From Deltaproteobacteria bacterium (GTDB lineage Bacteria > Desulfobacterota > UBA8473): 12,759 nt of DNA. Made by a program: the position numbers and the translations under genes. The notes under the pieces are model-generated. The model worked only from the letters and a program-made list of their open reading frames with translations. It searched no databases and had not been told where the DNA came from. Positions 1-6,856 of the stretch are shown here, piece by piece; the stretch's first letter is position 1, and every line of letters begins with the position of its first letter. The stretch is from NCBI GenBank assembly GCA_030643245.1, contig DAOWME010000065.1:1-12759 (forward strand), given 5' to 3'.

Positions 1-87
1 AGGCCATCTTTGCCCGATCTTCAAACACAAAATCCTCGAAATAGGCAAAACTATTCCTGTGGTTTTGTATTTTCAGATCGAACAAAT
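1..87. repeat. 87-bp terminal direct repeat, left copy
   Basis: Bases 1-87 are identical, by eye, to bases 12673-12759. The repeat is exact and ends precisely at both window edges. That is the signature of an assembler overlap: either the contig closes on itself as a 12,672-bp circle, or both ends stop in the same multi-copy sequence. The gene content is housekeeping, with no replication, partition or phage gene, so I infer a genomic repeat rather than a plasmid. The repeat lies within an intergenic region that also carries small palindromic elements. Confidence 0.95.
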
Positions 88-136
88 CTAACCTAAATCT
101 GAGCGCCAATTTGAGAAAGTTATTTCGGCCCTGTCC
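1..136 (-). other. open reading frame across the terminal repeat, possibly a gene remnant
   Basis: The - strand is open from codon 136-134 (after a TAG at 139-137) to base 1. If the window is closed through the terminal repeat, it ends at a TGA at 12673-12671, giving about 45 codons. The reading is rich in aromatic and charged residues and ends DFVFEDRAKMA. The only near start is a TTG at 109-107 without a convincing ribosome binding site. The frame could be the tail of a protein carried by the repeat or chance. I do not recognise it. Confidence 0.2.
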
Positions 137-165
137 CTAATCAATCACTTAACGAAGTCTGAACT
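117..165. repeat. possible decayed third copy of the small palindromic element
   Basis: Bases 117-130 (aagttatttcggcc) are an exact 14-base reverse complement of 12637-12650, the right edge of the element near the other end. After it come a CTGT block and a CTTAACG block (148-154), in the same order as in the two better copies (CCTGTGCAG, then CGCTTAACGC). The rest is diverged, so this copy is tentative. It may instead be just a shared inverted end bounding the terminal repeat. Confidence 0.35.
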
Positions 166-192
166 TGGGGAAAATTTCTAGGTTTCGTTAAG
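148..192. promoter_or_regulatory. inverted repeat in the rimI leader
   Basis: cttaacgaa at 148-156 and its reverse complement ttcgttaag at 184-192 form a 9-bp perfect stem around a 27-base loop, ending 21 bases before the rimI ATG. There is no T tract, so it is not a typical terminator. It could be an operator, a leader hairpin or part of the neighbouring repeat. No clear sigma70 promoter was found for rimI. Confidence 0.4.
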
Positions 193-213
193 GCGATCGT
201 TCGGAATGTAGTT

Positions 214-735
214 ATGGCCAACTCCCTAACTCTCGATATACACTATTCTGAGGGTATGTATTTCAGTATATTCGAGATGGAAGCGGGGGACATTGAAGAG
301 ATTCTGGACATTGAAACTCAGAGTTTCAGCTCTCCCTGGACGAAAGCAATGTTCCGGCAAGAATTGGATCTTGAGTGGTCAAAGGTCTTCCTTGTTAAGA
401 AGTCCGTCGGGAGACTAAAGGAGATCGTTGGTTATATCTGTTTTTGGTTGATAATCGATGAAGTCCACATCCTAAACCTTGCTACCCACCCCGACTGTCG
501 CCGCAACGGAATTGCAACCAGCCTGATAAATTCTTGTCTCAAGTCTTCCATCCTGGCAGGTGCAAAAGACATAACTTTAGAGGTTCGCAAATCAAACCTT
601 CCCGCAATATCATTGTACAGACAATTCGGTTTTGAGGTTAAAGGAATAAGAGCCCGCTATTACTCAGATAATCGTGAAGATGCGATTATTATGTGGCTAG
701 ATCTTAATCGTTACCGGAAAAGGCTTTTTCCCTAG
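214..735 (+). CDS. rimI: ribosomal protein S18-alanine N-acetyltransferase (RimI-like GNAT)
   Basis: Predicted cytoplasmic GNAT acetyltransferase. The RimI family acetylates the N-terminal alanine of ribosomal protein S18 using acetyl-CoA. The reading shows the RimI order: a D-x-x-x-I-x-x-I-E-x-x-S-F-x-x-P-W block at about 26-42, the acetyl-CoA loop HPDCRRNGIATSLI at 92-105, then LEVRKSNLPAISLYRQFGF at 122-140 with the Asn and Tyr typical of the family, and a RYYSDNREDAIIM tail. At 173 residues it is longer than the usual 145-160. Starting at Met15 (base 256) would give 159 residues and the usual RimI N-terminus, but its GAGGG is too close, and the ATG at 214 also has only a weak site. It is the only + strand gene and converges on the deaminase. 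Other GNATs of this shape exist, but the C-terminal block favours RimI. Confidence 0.85.
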   Translation: MANSLTLDIHYSEGMYFSIFEMEAGDIEEILDIETQSFSSPWTKAMFRQELDLEWSKVFLVKKSVGRLKEIVGYICFWLIIDEVHILNLATHPDCRRNGIATSLINSCLKSSILAGAKDITLEVRKSNLPAISLYRQFGFEVKGIRARYYSDNREDAIIMWLDLNRYRKRLFP

Positions 736-752
736 ATCTCAGTGGAAATGCA

Positions 753-2048
753 TCAGACACGGTCCTTCCCGACACTCTTCCGCTGATGAAACAAAATATT
801 ACCTCCTACCATGTTAAAAATCACGCTTCCCTTGCAAGCTTCTCTTACGCAATACTCGAAGAGTTCGTTGGGAGAAGTAATCCGCACTGACAGTTTAAGC
901 GCTATCAGGTCTGCCTCTTTATACTCTTCCAAAGACCCTATCTGGTCATCCATTCCTAATGCCCTGGCGCCGTCTAGTGTGGCGGCTTCTATGATCTTCC
1001 GGGGCGTAAAGGCTTGCGCCGAGTCTTTATTCTTACTTTTAGCAAGGTAGATATGTTTCATTTCTCCAAGAAGCCCCATATCTTCGTTACTCGCCAGGCT
1101 GTCCGTCCCTAAACCAACACTAATACCATGGCCAAGCAGATCGGCTACGGGCGCGTTCCCCACCCGGAGAAAAGAATTGCTGCGAGGGCAATGAGCCACA
1201 GCTACATTACGATCCTTTAACACCGCCATGTCCTCGGCATTCACCTGAACACAGTGGGCGGCGATCACACCGTCCAGCGCCCCCAATTGCTCTGCATACC
1301 TGACAGGCGTCAAGCCCGTAGCCCGCAAGGGAAAATGATCCCAGCCCAGGAACTCTCTATACTCTCCGACGAGCCCCCCTCTGCCGTCCCTCACAAATGC
1401 CGTCTCCTCTCGAGACTCTGCCAGGTGTATGGATACAGGCAACGCGTGCCCTTTGGCCCACTTGCCCAGCCTTTCCAAAAGCAGCGGATTCACGGTATAC
1501 AACGAATGGGGAGACACCCCTACTTTCACGAGGCTTCCTGCGCATTGTTCTTGCCAACCCTCCACCCTTTGACTGAGGGTTGCCATTACATCATCATTCC
1601 TTGCCGTATCCATCTCTATAACTTCAGCAAAACCTATTCCCCTCAAGCCGGACTCGCACAGAACATTAAAGCCGGGACCGCGACTCACTATATCGCCAAG
1701 GCAGGTTACACCGGATTTAATGGAGAGGGACGCCCCCAACCGGGCAGAATTCTCCCAGTCTTCAAGAGAGAGTTGTCTTGATCTCTTTATGAGCTGAAGT
1801 ATCCAGGAAGTAAATGAAGATGGTTCTACTGCTCTCCCGAATACGCTGTATTCCAGGTGGGAATGGGTGTTGACGAAGCCCGGCATAATTACGGCGTTTT
1901 GGAAGTCGATCTCGGGTTCGTCCGGGAAGCTTCTTACAAGGGTAGCCCTTAGGTCCAACGCTTCAACCTTGTCTGAACGAACCAAGACTGAACCGTCTTC
2001 AATCGGATCCCCGTTGACAGGCATGATCCATTTGGCTGAAAGTAACAT
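753..2048 (-). CDS. mqnX: amidohydrolase nucleoside deaminase, candidate aminofutalosine deaminase
   Basis: Metal-dependent amidohydrolase of the TrzA/MtaD/SAH-deaminase group, 431 residues, cytoplasmic. The metal ligands are visible: N-T-H-S-H (His62, His64) after the strand PGFVN, HLAES (His208 with Glu211) and GTDS (Asp316). Further conserved His residues are in SPHSLYT (181), AHCVQ (265) and AHCPRSN (286). Family members deaminate the adenine of S-adenosylhomocysteine, methylthioadenosine, 5'-deoxyadenosine or 6-amino-6-deoxyfutalosine. Placement at the end of an mqnE-mqnA-mqnC operon makes aminofutalosine the most likely substrate. The alternative is clean-up of 5'-deoxyadenosine or methylthioadenosine with the upstream nucleoside enzyme. 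The ATG is 13 bases after that enzyme's stop; an AAGGAG lies 16 bases upstream, so translation is probably coupled. The gene symbol is inferred from context. Confidence 0.75.
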   Translation of the reverse strand: MLLSAKWIMPVNGDPIEDGSVLVRSDKVEALDLRATLVRSFPDEPEIDFQNAVIMPGFVNTHSHLEYSVFGRAVEPSSFTSWILQLIKRSRQLSLEDWENSARLGASLSIKSGVTCLGDIVSRGPGFNVLCESGLRGIGFAEVIEMDTARNDDVMATLSQRVEGWQEQCAGSLVKVGVSPHSLYTVNPLLLERLGKWAKGHALPVSIHLAESREETAFVRDGRGGLVGEYREFLGWDHFPLRATGLTPVRYAEQLGALDGVIAAHCVQVNAEDMAVLKDRNVAVAHCPRSNSFLRVGNAPVADLLGHGISVGLGTDSLASNEDMGLLGEMKHIYLAKSKNKDSAQAFTPRKIIEAATLDGARALGMDDQIGSLEEYKEADLIALKLSVRITSPNELFEYCVREACKGSVIFNMVGGNILFHQRKSVGKDRV

Positions 2049-2061
2049 CTGACCTAGCCGT

Positions 2062-2886
2062 TCACTCCTTGAGGAGGGTGGGCTTTCGAAACGCCATGCA
2101 ACCGCATCCTTTCTGTGATTTCGTTATGGAAATCAAGGCATCAACAAGGATCCCGGCAACCTTTCGGGATTCCTGGTAGAAGATATCTCTTAATTCTCCA
2201 TGGCTCCAGTCTTTTACCACACCCTCTGCATAATTCACGACCATGTAAAGCCCGGCATAGCAGGCTCCGATATCCCTCGCCAGGTACACCTCGGGAGCAA
2301 GGCTTTGTCCCACGATGTCAGCGCCCCACCTGCTCATCATCGATATCTCGGCTGGACTCTCGAACCTTGGACCTTCTGTAACGAGATATATCCCCCTTTC
2401 AAAAATCCTTCCTGTGTGGCGCCTTTGCGCGGAGGTCAGCAAGGCCAGATGGATTTGAGGACAGATGGGTTGGCGCATGACCAGGAGGTGTTCGCAGAGT
2501 ATCAATGCATCTTTGCGATCCGTAAAATCTATAAAATCAGTGGGTATAACAATATCTCTCGGGTCGAGCAAACGATTCATGCTCCCTACTCCACCTTCAC
2601 CTATTATCTTCTTCACTCCCGCTTCCTTCAGTACCCAAAAGAGTTGTCTGGAAGCCATGCCTCTCCTTATGTCCTTTCGCCAGCCGTGCATTCTGCAGGT
2701 GAGGATCTCCTTGTCTCCAATAGAAAACAACTTAAAGATCGGGCTTTCCCCATAAGGGGTGTCAAATGTCAGATCGGTCTCAAGCAACTGAATCCCCTCT
2801 GTTTCCAAATCCTCGGGAAAGTCTATGGAGAAGGTACCAGAGCCGCCTATGATTGCAAAATCCGCTTTCGGAATCTCTTTCTTCAT
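2062..2886 (-). CDS. MTAP/PNP-family nucleoside phosphorylase or hydrolase with 6-oxopurine signature
   Basis: Trimeric-type purine nucleoside phosphorylase family, 274 residues. Visible family blocks are IIGGSG at 12-17, DTPYGESP at 42-49, GVGSM at 99-103, TEGPRFES at 170-177 and APEVYLARDIGACYAG at 197-212. Two features stand out. At the base-recognition strand it reads VVNYAEG (Asn218), where methylthioadenosine phosphorylases have TDYD; Asn there is the feature of 6-oxopurine enzymes such as PNP and methylthioinosine phosphorylase. The usual RHGxxH phosphate-site motif is replaced by RMHGWRKD at 65-72. I infer a hypoxanthine nucleoside substrate, possibly futalosine itself, with hydrolysis rather than phosphorolysis possible. 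An odd GCGC sits near the C-terminus (260-263). GGAAG lies four bases before the ATG. It stands between mqnC and the deaminase. Confidence 0.8.
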   Translation of the reverse strand: MKKEIPKADFAIIGGSGTFSIDFPEDLETEGIQLLETDLTFDTPYGESPIFKLFSIGDKEILTCRMHGWRKDIRRGMASRQLFWVLKEAGVKKIIGEGGVGSMNRLLDPRDIVIPTDFIDFTDRKDALILCEHLLVMRQPICPQIHLALLTSAQRRHTGRIFERGIYLVTEGPRFESPAEISMMSRWGADIVGQSLAPEVYLARDIGACYAGLYMVVNYAEGVVKDWSHGELRDIFYQESRKVAGILVDALISITKSQKGCGCMAFRKPTLLKE

Positions 2887-2910
2887 GTCACTTCCAAATC
2901 AGAATAGTTA

Positions 2911-3026
2911 AAAAATTTTCGACCTGTGCAGTTGGTCAGGTTTACCGCTTAACGCAATGCTGTTCACTTATTCATCAGAGACACTTCAAGATACCAGGGT
3001 TGAGTAACTGCACAGGTCGAAATTTT
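2911..3026. repeat. small palindromic (MITE-like) element, copy A, inside the mqn operon
   Basis: The inverted ends are a perfect 14-bp pair, cgacctgtgcagtt at 2920-2933 and its complement at 3006-3019. They extend outward through A/T-rich arms (2911-2919; 3020-3026) with one indel. The interior block gtttaccgcttaacgcaat (2940-2958) recurs at the right end of the window. No coding frame fits it. It fills most of the 160-bp gap between mqnC and the nucleoside enzyme, the only large gap in that operon. Read on the - strand, the stem is followed by a six-T run, so it could act as a partial terminator. No target duplication is obvious. Confidence 0.8.
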
Positions 3027-3046
3027 TCGAGTACCTCAAACACCAC

Positions 3047-4114
3047 TTAAAAAACTGTCAGGGTTTCATAATTCGTATTTCTCTTGACGGCCTTCTTGCC
3101 GGTCGCCTTTATGATCCTGATCATCTCCTCTTCCGACATCTTACAGGACACGCCGGTGGCCCTGACAACATTTTCCTCGATCATTATACTCCCAAGATCG
3201 TTGGCGCCAAAACTGAGGGTGAGTTGTCCAATTTCCTTCCCCTGGGTGACCCAGGAACCTTGAATGTTTTCGAAATTGTCCAAAAAAATCCTTGAAACAG
3301 CCAGGGTCCTCAAATAGTCAATCGATGAAGTGGGTTGTCCGCCAAGCTCAGTGTGACTGGGCTGGAATGTCCACGGTATGAATGCCCGGAACCCCCCTGT
3401 TCTGTCCTGCAGCTTTCTTAACTTTGAAAGGTGTTCTACTCTATCCTCCAACGTTTCCACACTCCCCAGCATCATGGTAGCTGTGGTTCTCATGCCGATG
3501 CTGTGCGCTTCCTCCATCACATCCAGCCAAAGGTCCGTACTTATCTTTTTTGGACTTATCTTTTGCCGCACATGGTCAACCAGAATTTCGGCGCCTCCCC
3601 CCGGCAAGGAGTCAAGTCCTGCCTTACATAATTTTTCCAGGGTTCTCTTCAAAGAAAGGCCGGAAGCTTCCGCAATGTGGACAATCTCAGGCGGGGAAAA
3701 GGAGTGGATGTGGACAGGGTACTTCTCCTTTATGCCGGACAGCAAGTCTGAAAAATAATCTAAGTCCAGGTCAGGGTGCAGCCCTCCTTGAAGCATTATC
3801 TGGGTTCCATGCAGAGCCACGGTCTCTTCAATTTTTCTGAAGATCTCCTCTTTATCGAGAAGATAGGCATCCGGATCGCCCTTTTCCCTAAAAAAAGCGC
3901 AAAATTTGCATTTACTTTCACATATGTTTGTATAGTTTATATTTCGGTCAATTACGTAAGAGGCCGCATTCTCAGAATGAAAGCTTCTGCAGATTTGATC
4001 GGCAACGCCACCGAGGAGAAGCATATCTCTTTCCCGGAGTAAGAGAACGGCATCCGTTTCGGAGATTCTTTCTCCTCCTCTAACCCTTTCTACGATCTCA
4101 CGTACCTTTCTCAT
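3047..4114 (-). CDS. mqnC: cyclic dehypoxanthinylfutalosine synthase (radical SAM)
   Basis: Radical SAM enzyme of the futalosine menaquinone route, 355 residues. MqnC cyclises dehypoxanthinylfutalosine, using a [4Fe-4S] cluster and SAM and releasing 5'-deoxyadenosine. The cluster motif C-x3-C-x2-C is Cys65, Cys69 and Cys72 (NICESKCKFCAFFRE). Typical MqnC blocks follow: MLQGGLHPDL, HSFSPPEI, SLPGGGAEIL, TTATMMLGSVET and FIPWTFQPSHTELGG. The last of these (W-x-F-Q-P), with the Q in QGGLHP, separates it from its paralogue MqnE. The ATG directly follows the TAA of mqnA with no gap, and GAGG five bases upstream lies inside mqnA, implying translational coupling. Confidence 0.93.
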   Translation of the reverse strand: MRKVREIVERVRGGERISETDAVLLLRERDMLLLGGVADQICRSFHSENAASYVIDRNINYTNICESKCKFCAFFREKGDPDAYLLDKEEIFRKIEETVALHGTQIMLQGGLHPDLDLDYFSDLLSGIKEKYPVHIHSFSPPEIVHIAEASGLSLKRTLEKLCKAGLDSLPGGGAEILVDHVRQKISPKKISTDLWLDVMEEAHSIGMRTTATMMLGSVETLEDRVEHLSKLRKLQDRTGGFRAFIPWTFQPSHTELGGQPTSSIDYLRTLAVSRIFLDNFENIQGSWVTQGKEIGQLTLSFGANDLGSIMIEENVVRATGVSCKMSEEEMIRIIKATGKKAVKRNTNYETLTVF

Positions 4115-4939
4115 TTAGACCTCAACAAACTCCAATTCGGGAACCCTTTTAAGGAAACCGTGCTTCCTGGCTTTTCCCAAGAAACATAGTAACCCTTCCT
4201 GGTAATCCCTATCAAACGAAAACTTTAAACTCAAGAAGTAATCTCTTAAAAATTTCGCTGAAAACACCTCCCACCTGGAAGCCTTCTCTGCTATTTGACC
4301 GACATTCTCAAGACTGTATGCCATGGACTTGCATAGGGATTCGTAGACCTCTCTAACAAGGTGGGGCTTTTCTTCTGCAAACGCTCTTCTCGCAACCCAG
4401 ACAGCATAGACCATTTTGTGTCTTGTTAGCTTCATCCACTCAGCCCCCAGATCGAGAGTTAAGAGACCCTGAGAGTCGAAAAGCGCTCTGAGCGCGTCAT
4501 CTCCAATAAGCAAAGCCGCCTCAGCCTCCCTCAGCATTGTGGGCAGGTCAGGGGGGCAGGTGAAGTAAGTCGGGCTCACACAGTACGCTTCTTTTAAGAC
4601 AATCTTAAGTAGCGCTTGAGACGTTGCAGAGGTATTTGTGAGCGCCACATTTTTCCCGTCCAGCTCCCCGGCCGATACCTTGCTGACCAGAAGGATGCTC
4701 TTCACCTCCTTGTCTGAGCTAACCGTCAAGGTCGGCAGGAGATAAAACTTGTCATAGTTCCGAGCATACTCTATGGAAGAGATGGGACCAATGTCTAATC
4801 TGCCGTTGATAAGAAGGGTGTTAAGCTCGGTCGGGGTGCCCTTGATAAGTTCCATGTCAAGGATCGAGTTACTGCTCACCAGGGCATAGTAAAGAGGAAG
4901 GCAGTTTAAAAATTGGATATGGCCAACTCTGGGACGCAT
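4115..4939 (-). CDS. mqnA: chorismate dehydratase MqnA
   Basis: Periplasmic-binding-protein-fold enzyme that dehydrates chorismate to 3-[(1-carboxyvinyl)oxy]benzoate, the first step of the futalosine route. It has 274 residues, the family length, and no signal peptide, so it acts in the cytoplasm. The N-terminus VGHIQFLNCLPLYYAL, then GTPTELNTLLINGRLDIGPISS, VALTNTSATSQALLKIVL and AALLIGDDAL are the expected MqnA blocks. MqnD shares this fold, but the FLNCLP N-terminus and the T-P-x-x-L-N block fit MqnA. Its start has a strong AGGGGGAAGG just upstream, overlapping the mqnE stop region (8-base gap). Confidence 0.93.
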   Translation of the reverse strand: MRPRVGHIQFLNCLPLYYALVSSNSILDMELIKGTPTELNTLLINGRLDIGPISSIEYARNYDKFYLLPTLTVSSDKEVKSILLVSKVSAGELDGKNVALTNTSATSQALLKIVLKEAYCVSPTYFTCPPDLPTMLREAEAALLIGDDALRALFDSQGLLTLDLGAEWMKLTRHKMVYAVWVARRAFAEEKPHLVREVYESLCKSMAYSLENVGQIAEKASRWEVFSAKFLRDYFLSLKFSFDRDYQEGLLCFLGKARKHGFLKRVPELEFVEV

Positions 4940-4947
4940 CCTTCCCC

Positions 4948-6081
4948 CTAATCGTAGATATGGAGTTTATTATATAATGTGTCTCTTTCCACTGGAACCC
5001 GCCCCATCTCCTTTATCAACCCGGTCAGTTGGTTTTTTTCTATGGACTGACCGGTTTGGGCTCCGGCGGAGTGGGTTATCTTTTCCTCCACGATCGTCCC
5101 ATCCAGATCGTCTACCCCGAACTCAAGGGAAAGCTGAGCAACTTTCAAGCCGATCATTATCCAAAAGGCCTTTATATGGTCAAAATTGTCCAGGATTAAC
5201 CGCGACAGAGCGAGCATTTTCAAATCTTCGAAGGCCGATGGTTTGGATAGCCCGGAAAGGGCAGTATTCCAGGGATGAAAGGAAAGCGGTATAAACGACT
5301 GAAAACCATCGGTTTCATCCTGAAGTTTCCGAACCTCTATGAGATGGTCTACCCTCTCTTCCGGGGTTTCAATGTGACCATAAAGCATCGTCGCATTCGA
5401 TCTGAGCCCAAGGTTGTGTGCAGTCCTCATGACATGCAGCCATTCAGGACCCGTAGCCTTCTTTGGACAAACCCTCAACCTGACCCTGGGGCTGAAGATT
5501 TCCGCGCCTCCTCCGGGTAAGGAACCAAGCCCAGCCTTTTTTAGGGTCTTCAGGACTTCTTCTACCGAAAGCCCTGAGATTTCCGAGAAATAAAAAATCT
5601 CCACTGCGGTAAAGGCCTGAATGTGAACATCCGGTAGCGCGTCTTTTAACCGTTTAACTACATCCACATAGTAATCAAAGGGGAGGTCGGGATGGAGCCC
5701 GCTAACGACATGGAGTTCCGTAATGTTTAATGGAACGGCGTCCAGGGCGTCCTCAACCACCTGGTCAATGGTCATGGTGTAGGCATCCGGATCCTCCCTG
5801 TCTTTGGAGAAGGCACAGAAAGTGCATCTCGACACGCAAACGTTCGTTAGGTTGATGTGCTTGTTGACATTAAAAAAAGCATAATTACCGTTTTTTTTCT
5901 CATTCGCATGCCTGGCTAGATAACCCAGGAAAAGAATATTGTCGCACTTTATGAGTCTCAACCCGTCTTCCCTTGAAAGGCGGTCCCCATTTAGGACCTT
6001 TCTTTGAATATCGGATAGAGCGACATCACCGACCAGAGAAGCCATAATTCCTTCATCGAAAAAGTCCGCTATTTTCAACAA
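4948..6081 (-). CDS. mqnE: aminofutalosine synthase MqnE (radical SAM)
   Basis: Radical SAM enzyme that adds the 5'-deoxyadenosyl radical to the MqnA product and yields aminofutalosine. The cluster cysteines are 82, 86 and 89 (NVCVSRCTFCAF). MqnE-type blocks include NKHINLTNVC, AYTM, VSGLHPDLPFDYY, HIQAFTAVEI, SLPGGGAEIF, SNATMLYGHIETPEERV and FIPLSFHPWNT. The 377-residue reading starts at a TTG doublet (6081, 6078) with AGGGGG two and five bases upstream. Met13 (base 6045) has GAAGGA three bases upstream and begins closer to the usual family N-terminus, so the start is uncertain by 12 codons. It leads the menaquinone genes, 81 bases after the deacetylase; I saw no convincing promoter or terminator between them. 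Confidence 0.92.
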   Translation of the reverse strand: MLKIADFFDEGIMASLVGDVALSDIQRKVLNGDRLSREDGLRLIKCDNILFLGYLARHANEKKNGNYAFFNVNKHINLTNVCVSRCTFCAFSKDREDPDAYTMTIDQVVEDALDAVPLNITELHVVSGLHPDLPFDYYVDVVKRLKDALPDVHIQAFTAVEIFYFSEISGLSVEEVLKTLKKAGLGSLPGGGAEIFSPRVRLRVCPKKATGPEWLHVMRTAHNLGLRSNATMLYGHIETPEERVDHLIEVRKLQDETDGFQSFIPLSFHPWNTALSGLSKPSAFEDLKMLALSRLILDNFDHIKAFWIMIGLKVAQLSLEFGVDDLDGTIVEEKITHSAGAQTGQSIEKNQLTGLIKEMGRVPVERDTLYNKLHIYD

Positions 6082-6162
6082 ATCCCCCTACCCCCGAACA
6101 TCTGATTTGAGTGTAACTTTATTCTAATCTTCAACAGCTACCACCATGTTTGTCTCCGGGCG

Positions 6163-6840
6163 TTACAATACCACTCTCTTGAATATCTCTGCATATTCCA
6201 TATTGCCCTTTTCGCCGCATTCCCTGGCCCTGTCTATGATCACTTCCCTCCAGTTTGGATGAATCGCCAGCTGGCTTTCATGCTGTGCCAATGCCTGTAA
6301 TTTCTTATCCAAAGTCCCGGTAATGTCCACAAACAGGTCCGGGTTATCTGGATAGGTATAGTGGATTTCACGGGGGGAATGAGGATCAAACCCGGCCCCC
6401 GTCTGTGCAGGCAGGAAGAGATGGTCCCTTGCGGCAATTATGGCATCGGAGGCTGTAAACCCTACAGCCCTGTGATCCGGATGCAAAAGATACGGCCTCC
6501 ATGGGTCATGGGTCGCCATGATATGGGGTTTGTGCTGACGGATAAGGAGGGCCAGCTCACTTCGAAAGGCAAGGCTCACTTCCAACTCCCCGTCCCTGTG
6601 GCGCAGGAAGGTTACATGTTTGACACCCAGCACATTAGCCGCTTTGAGCTGCTCTTCCTCTCGTACCTGTGCCAGTCGATGGGGGGAGAGCTCCATATCT
6701 TTGGTCCCCTTATCACCGTTGGTACAGATGACATACTGAACCTCCCTCCCCTCTTTAACCCAGTTGGCGATAGTCCCTCCGCATCCAAGTTCAGCATCAT
6801 CAGGATGGGCCACAATTATCATTATTCTCTGCAGTTTCAT
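6163..6840 (-). CDS. LmbE/PIG-L family zinc deacetylase (MshB/BshB-like)
   Basis: Zinc-dependent N-deacetylase fold, 225 residues, no signal peptide. The metal site is visible as AHPDD at 11-15 and HPDH at 120-123 (His12, Asp15 and His123 as ligands), and the Asp14/Asp15 pair and the glycine-rich LGCGGT are intact. The family removes acetyl groups from N-acetylglucosaminyl conjugates; MshB and BshB do so in mycothiol and bacillithiol synthesis. Spacing to the upstream glycosyltransferase is 16 bases, with AGAAGG seven bases before the ATG. The context suggests that it deacetylates the product of that glycosyltransferase. The acceptor is unknown. Confidence 0.85.
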   Translation of the reverse strand: MKLQRIMIIVAHPDDAELGCGGTIANWVKEGREVQYVICTNGDKGTKDMELSPHRLAQVREEEQLKAANVLGVKHVTFLRHRDGELEVSLAFRSELALLIRQHKPHIMATHDPWRPYLLHPDHRAVGFTASDAIIAARDHLFLPAQTGAGFDPHSPREIHYTYPDNPDLFVDITGTLDKKLQALAQHESQLAIHPNWREVIIDRARECGEKGNMEYAEIFKRVVL

Positions 6841-6856
6841 GGGGTTGCCTTCTGCT

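Noticed and set aside
750..788. catcag/ctgatg inverted pair as a terminator between the convergent rimI and deaminase genes
   Set aside because: Only six paired bases around a long loop, mostly inside the deaminase coding end and without a T tract.
1254..1781. 175-codon + strand open frame
   Set aside because: Antisense to the amidohydrolase, whose metal-binding motifs are all intact; the + reading shows no recognisable fold.
2200..2907. 235-codon + strand open frame
   Set aside because: It lies wholly antisense to the nucleoside phosphorylase-family gene, has no family motif and no good ribosome binding site, and runs into the palindromic repeat region. It is a shadow of a strongly supported gene.
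3047..6081. Treating both radical SAM genes as duplicates of one enzyme
   Set aside because: They differ in the diagnostic blocks (VSGLHPDLPF, HIQAFTAVEI and LSFHPWNT against QGGLHPDL, HSFSPPEI and WTFQPSHT), which assign one to MqnE and the other to MqnC.
6082..6162. Dedicated promoter for the menaquinone genes
   Set aside because: The 81-base gap has A/T-rich pieces such as TACACT, but no -35 box at suitable spacing, so I do not call a promoter. Read-through from the upstream operon is possible.
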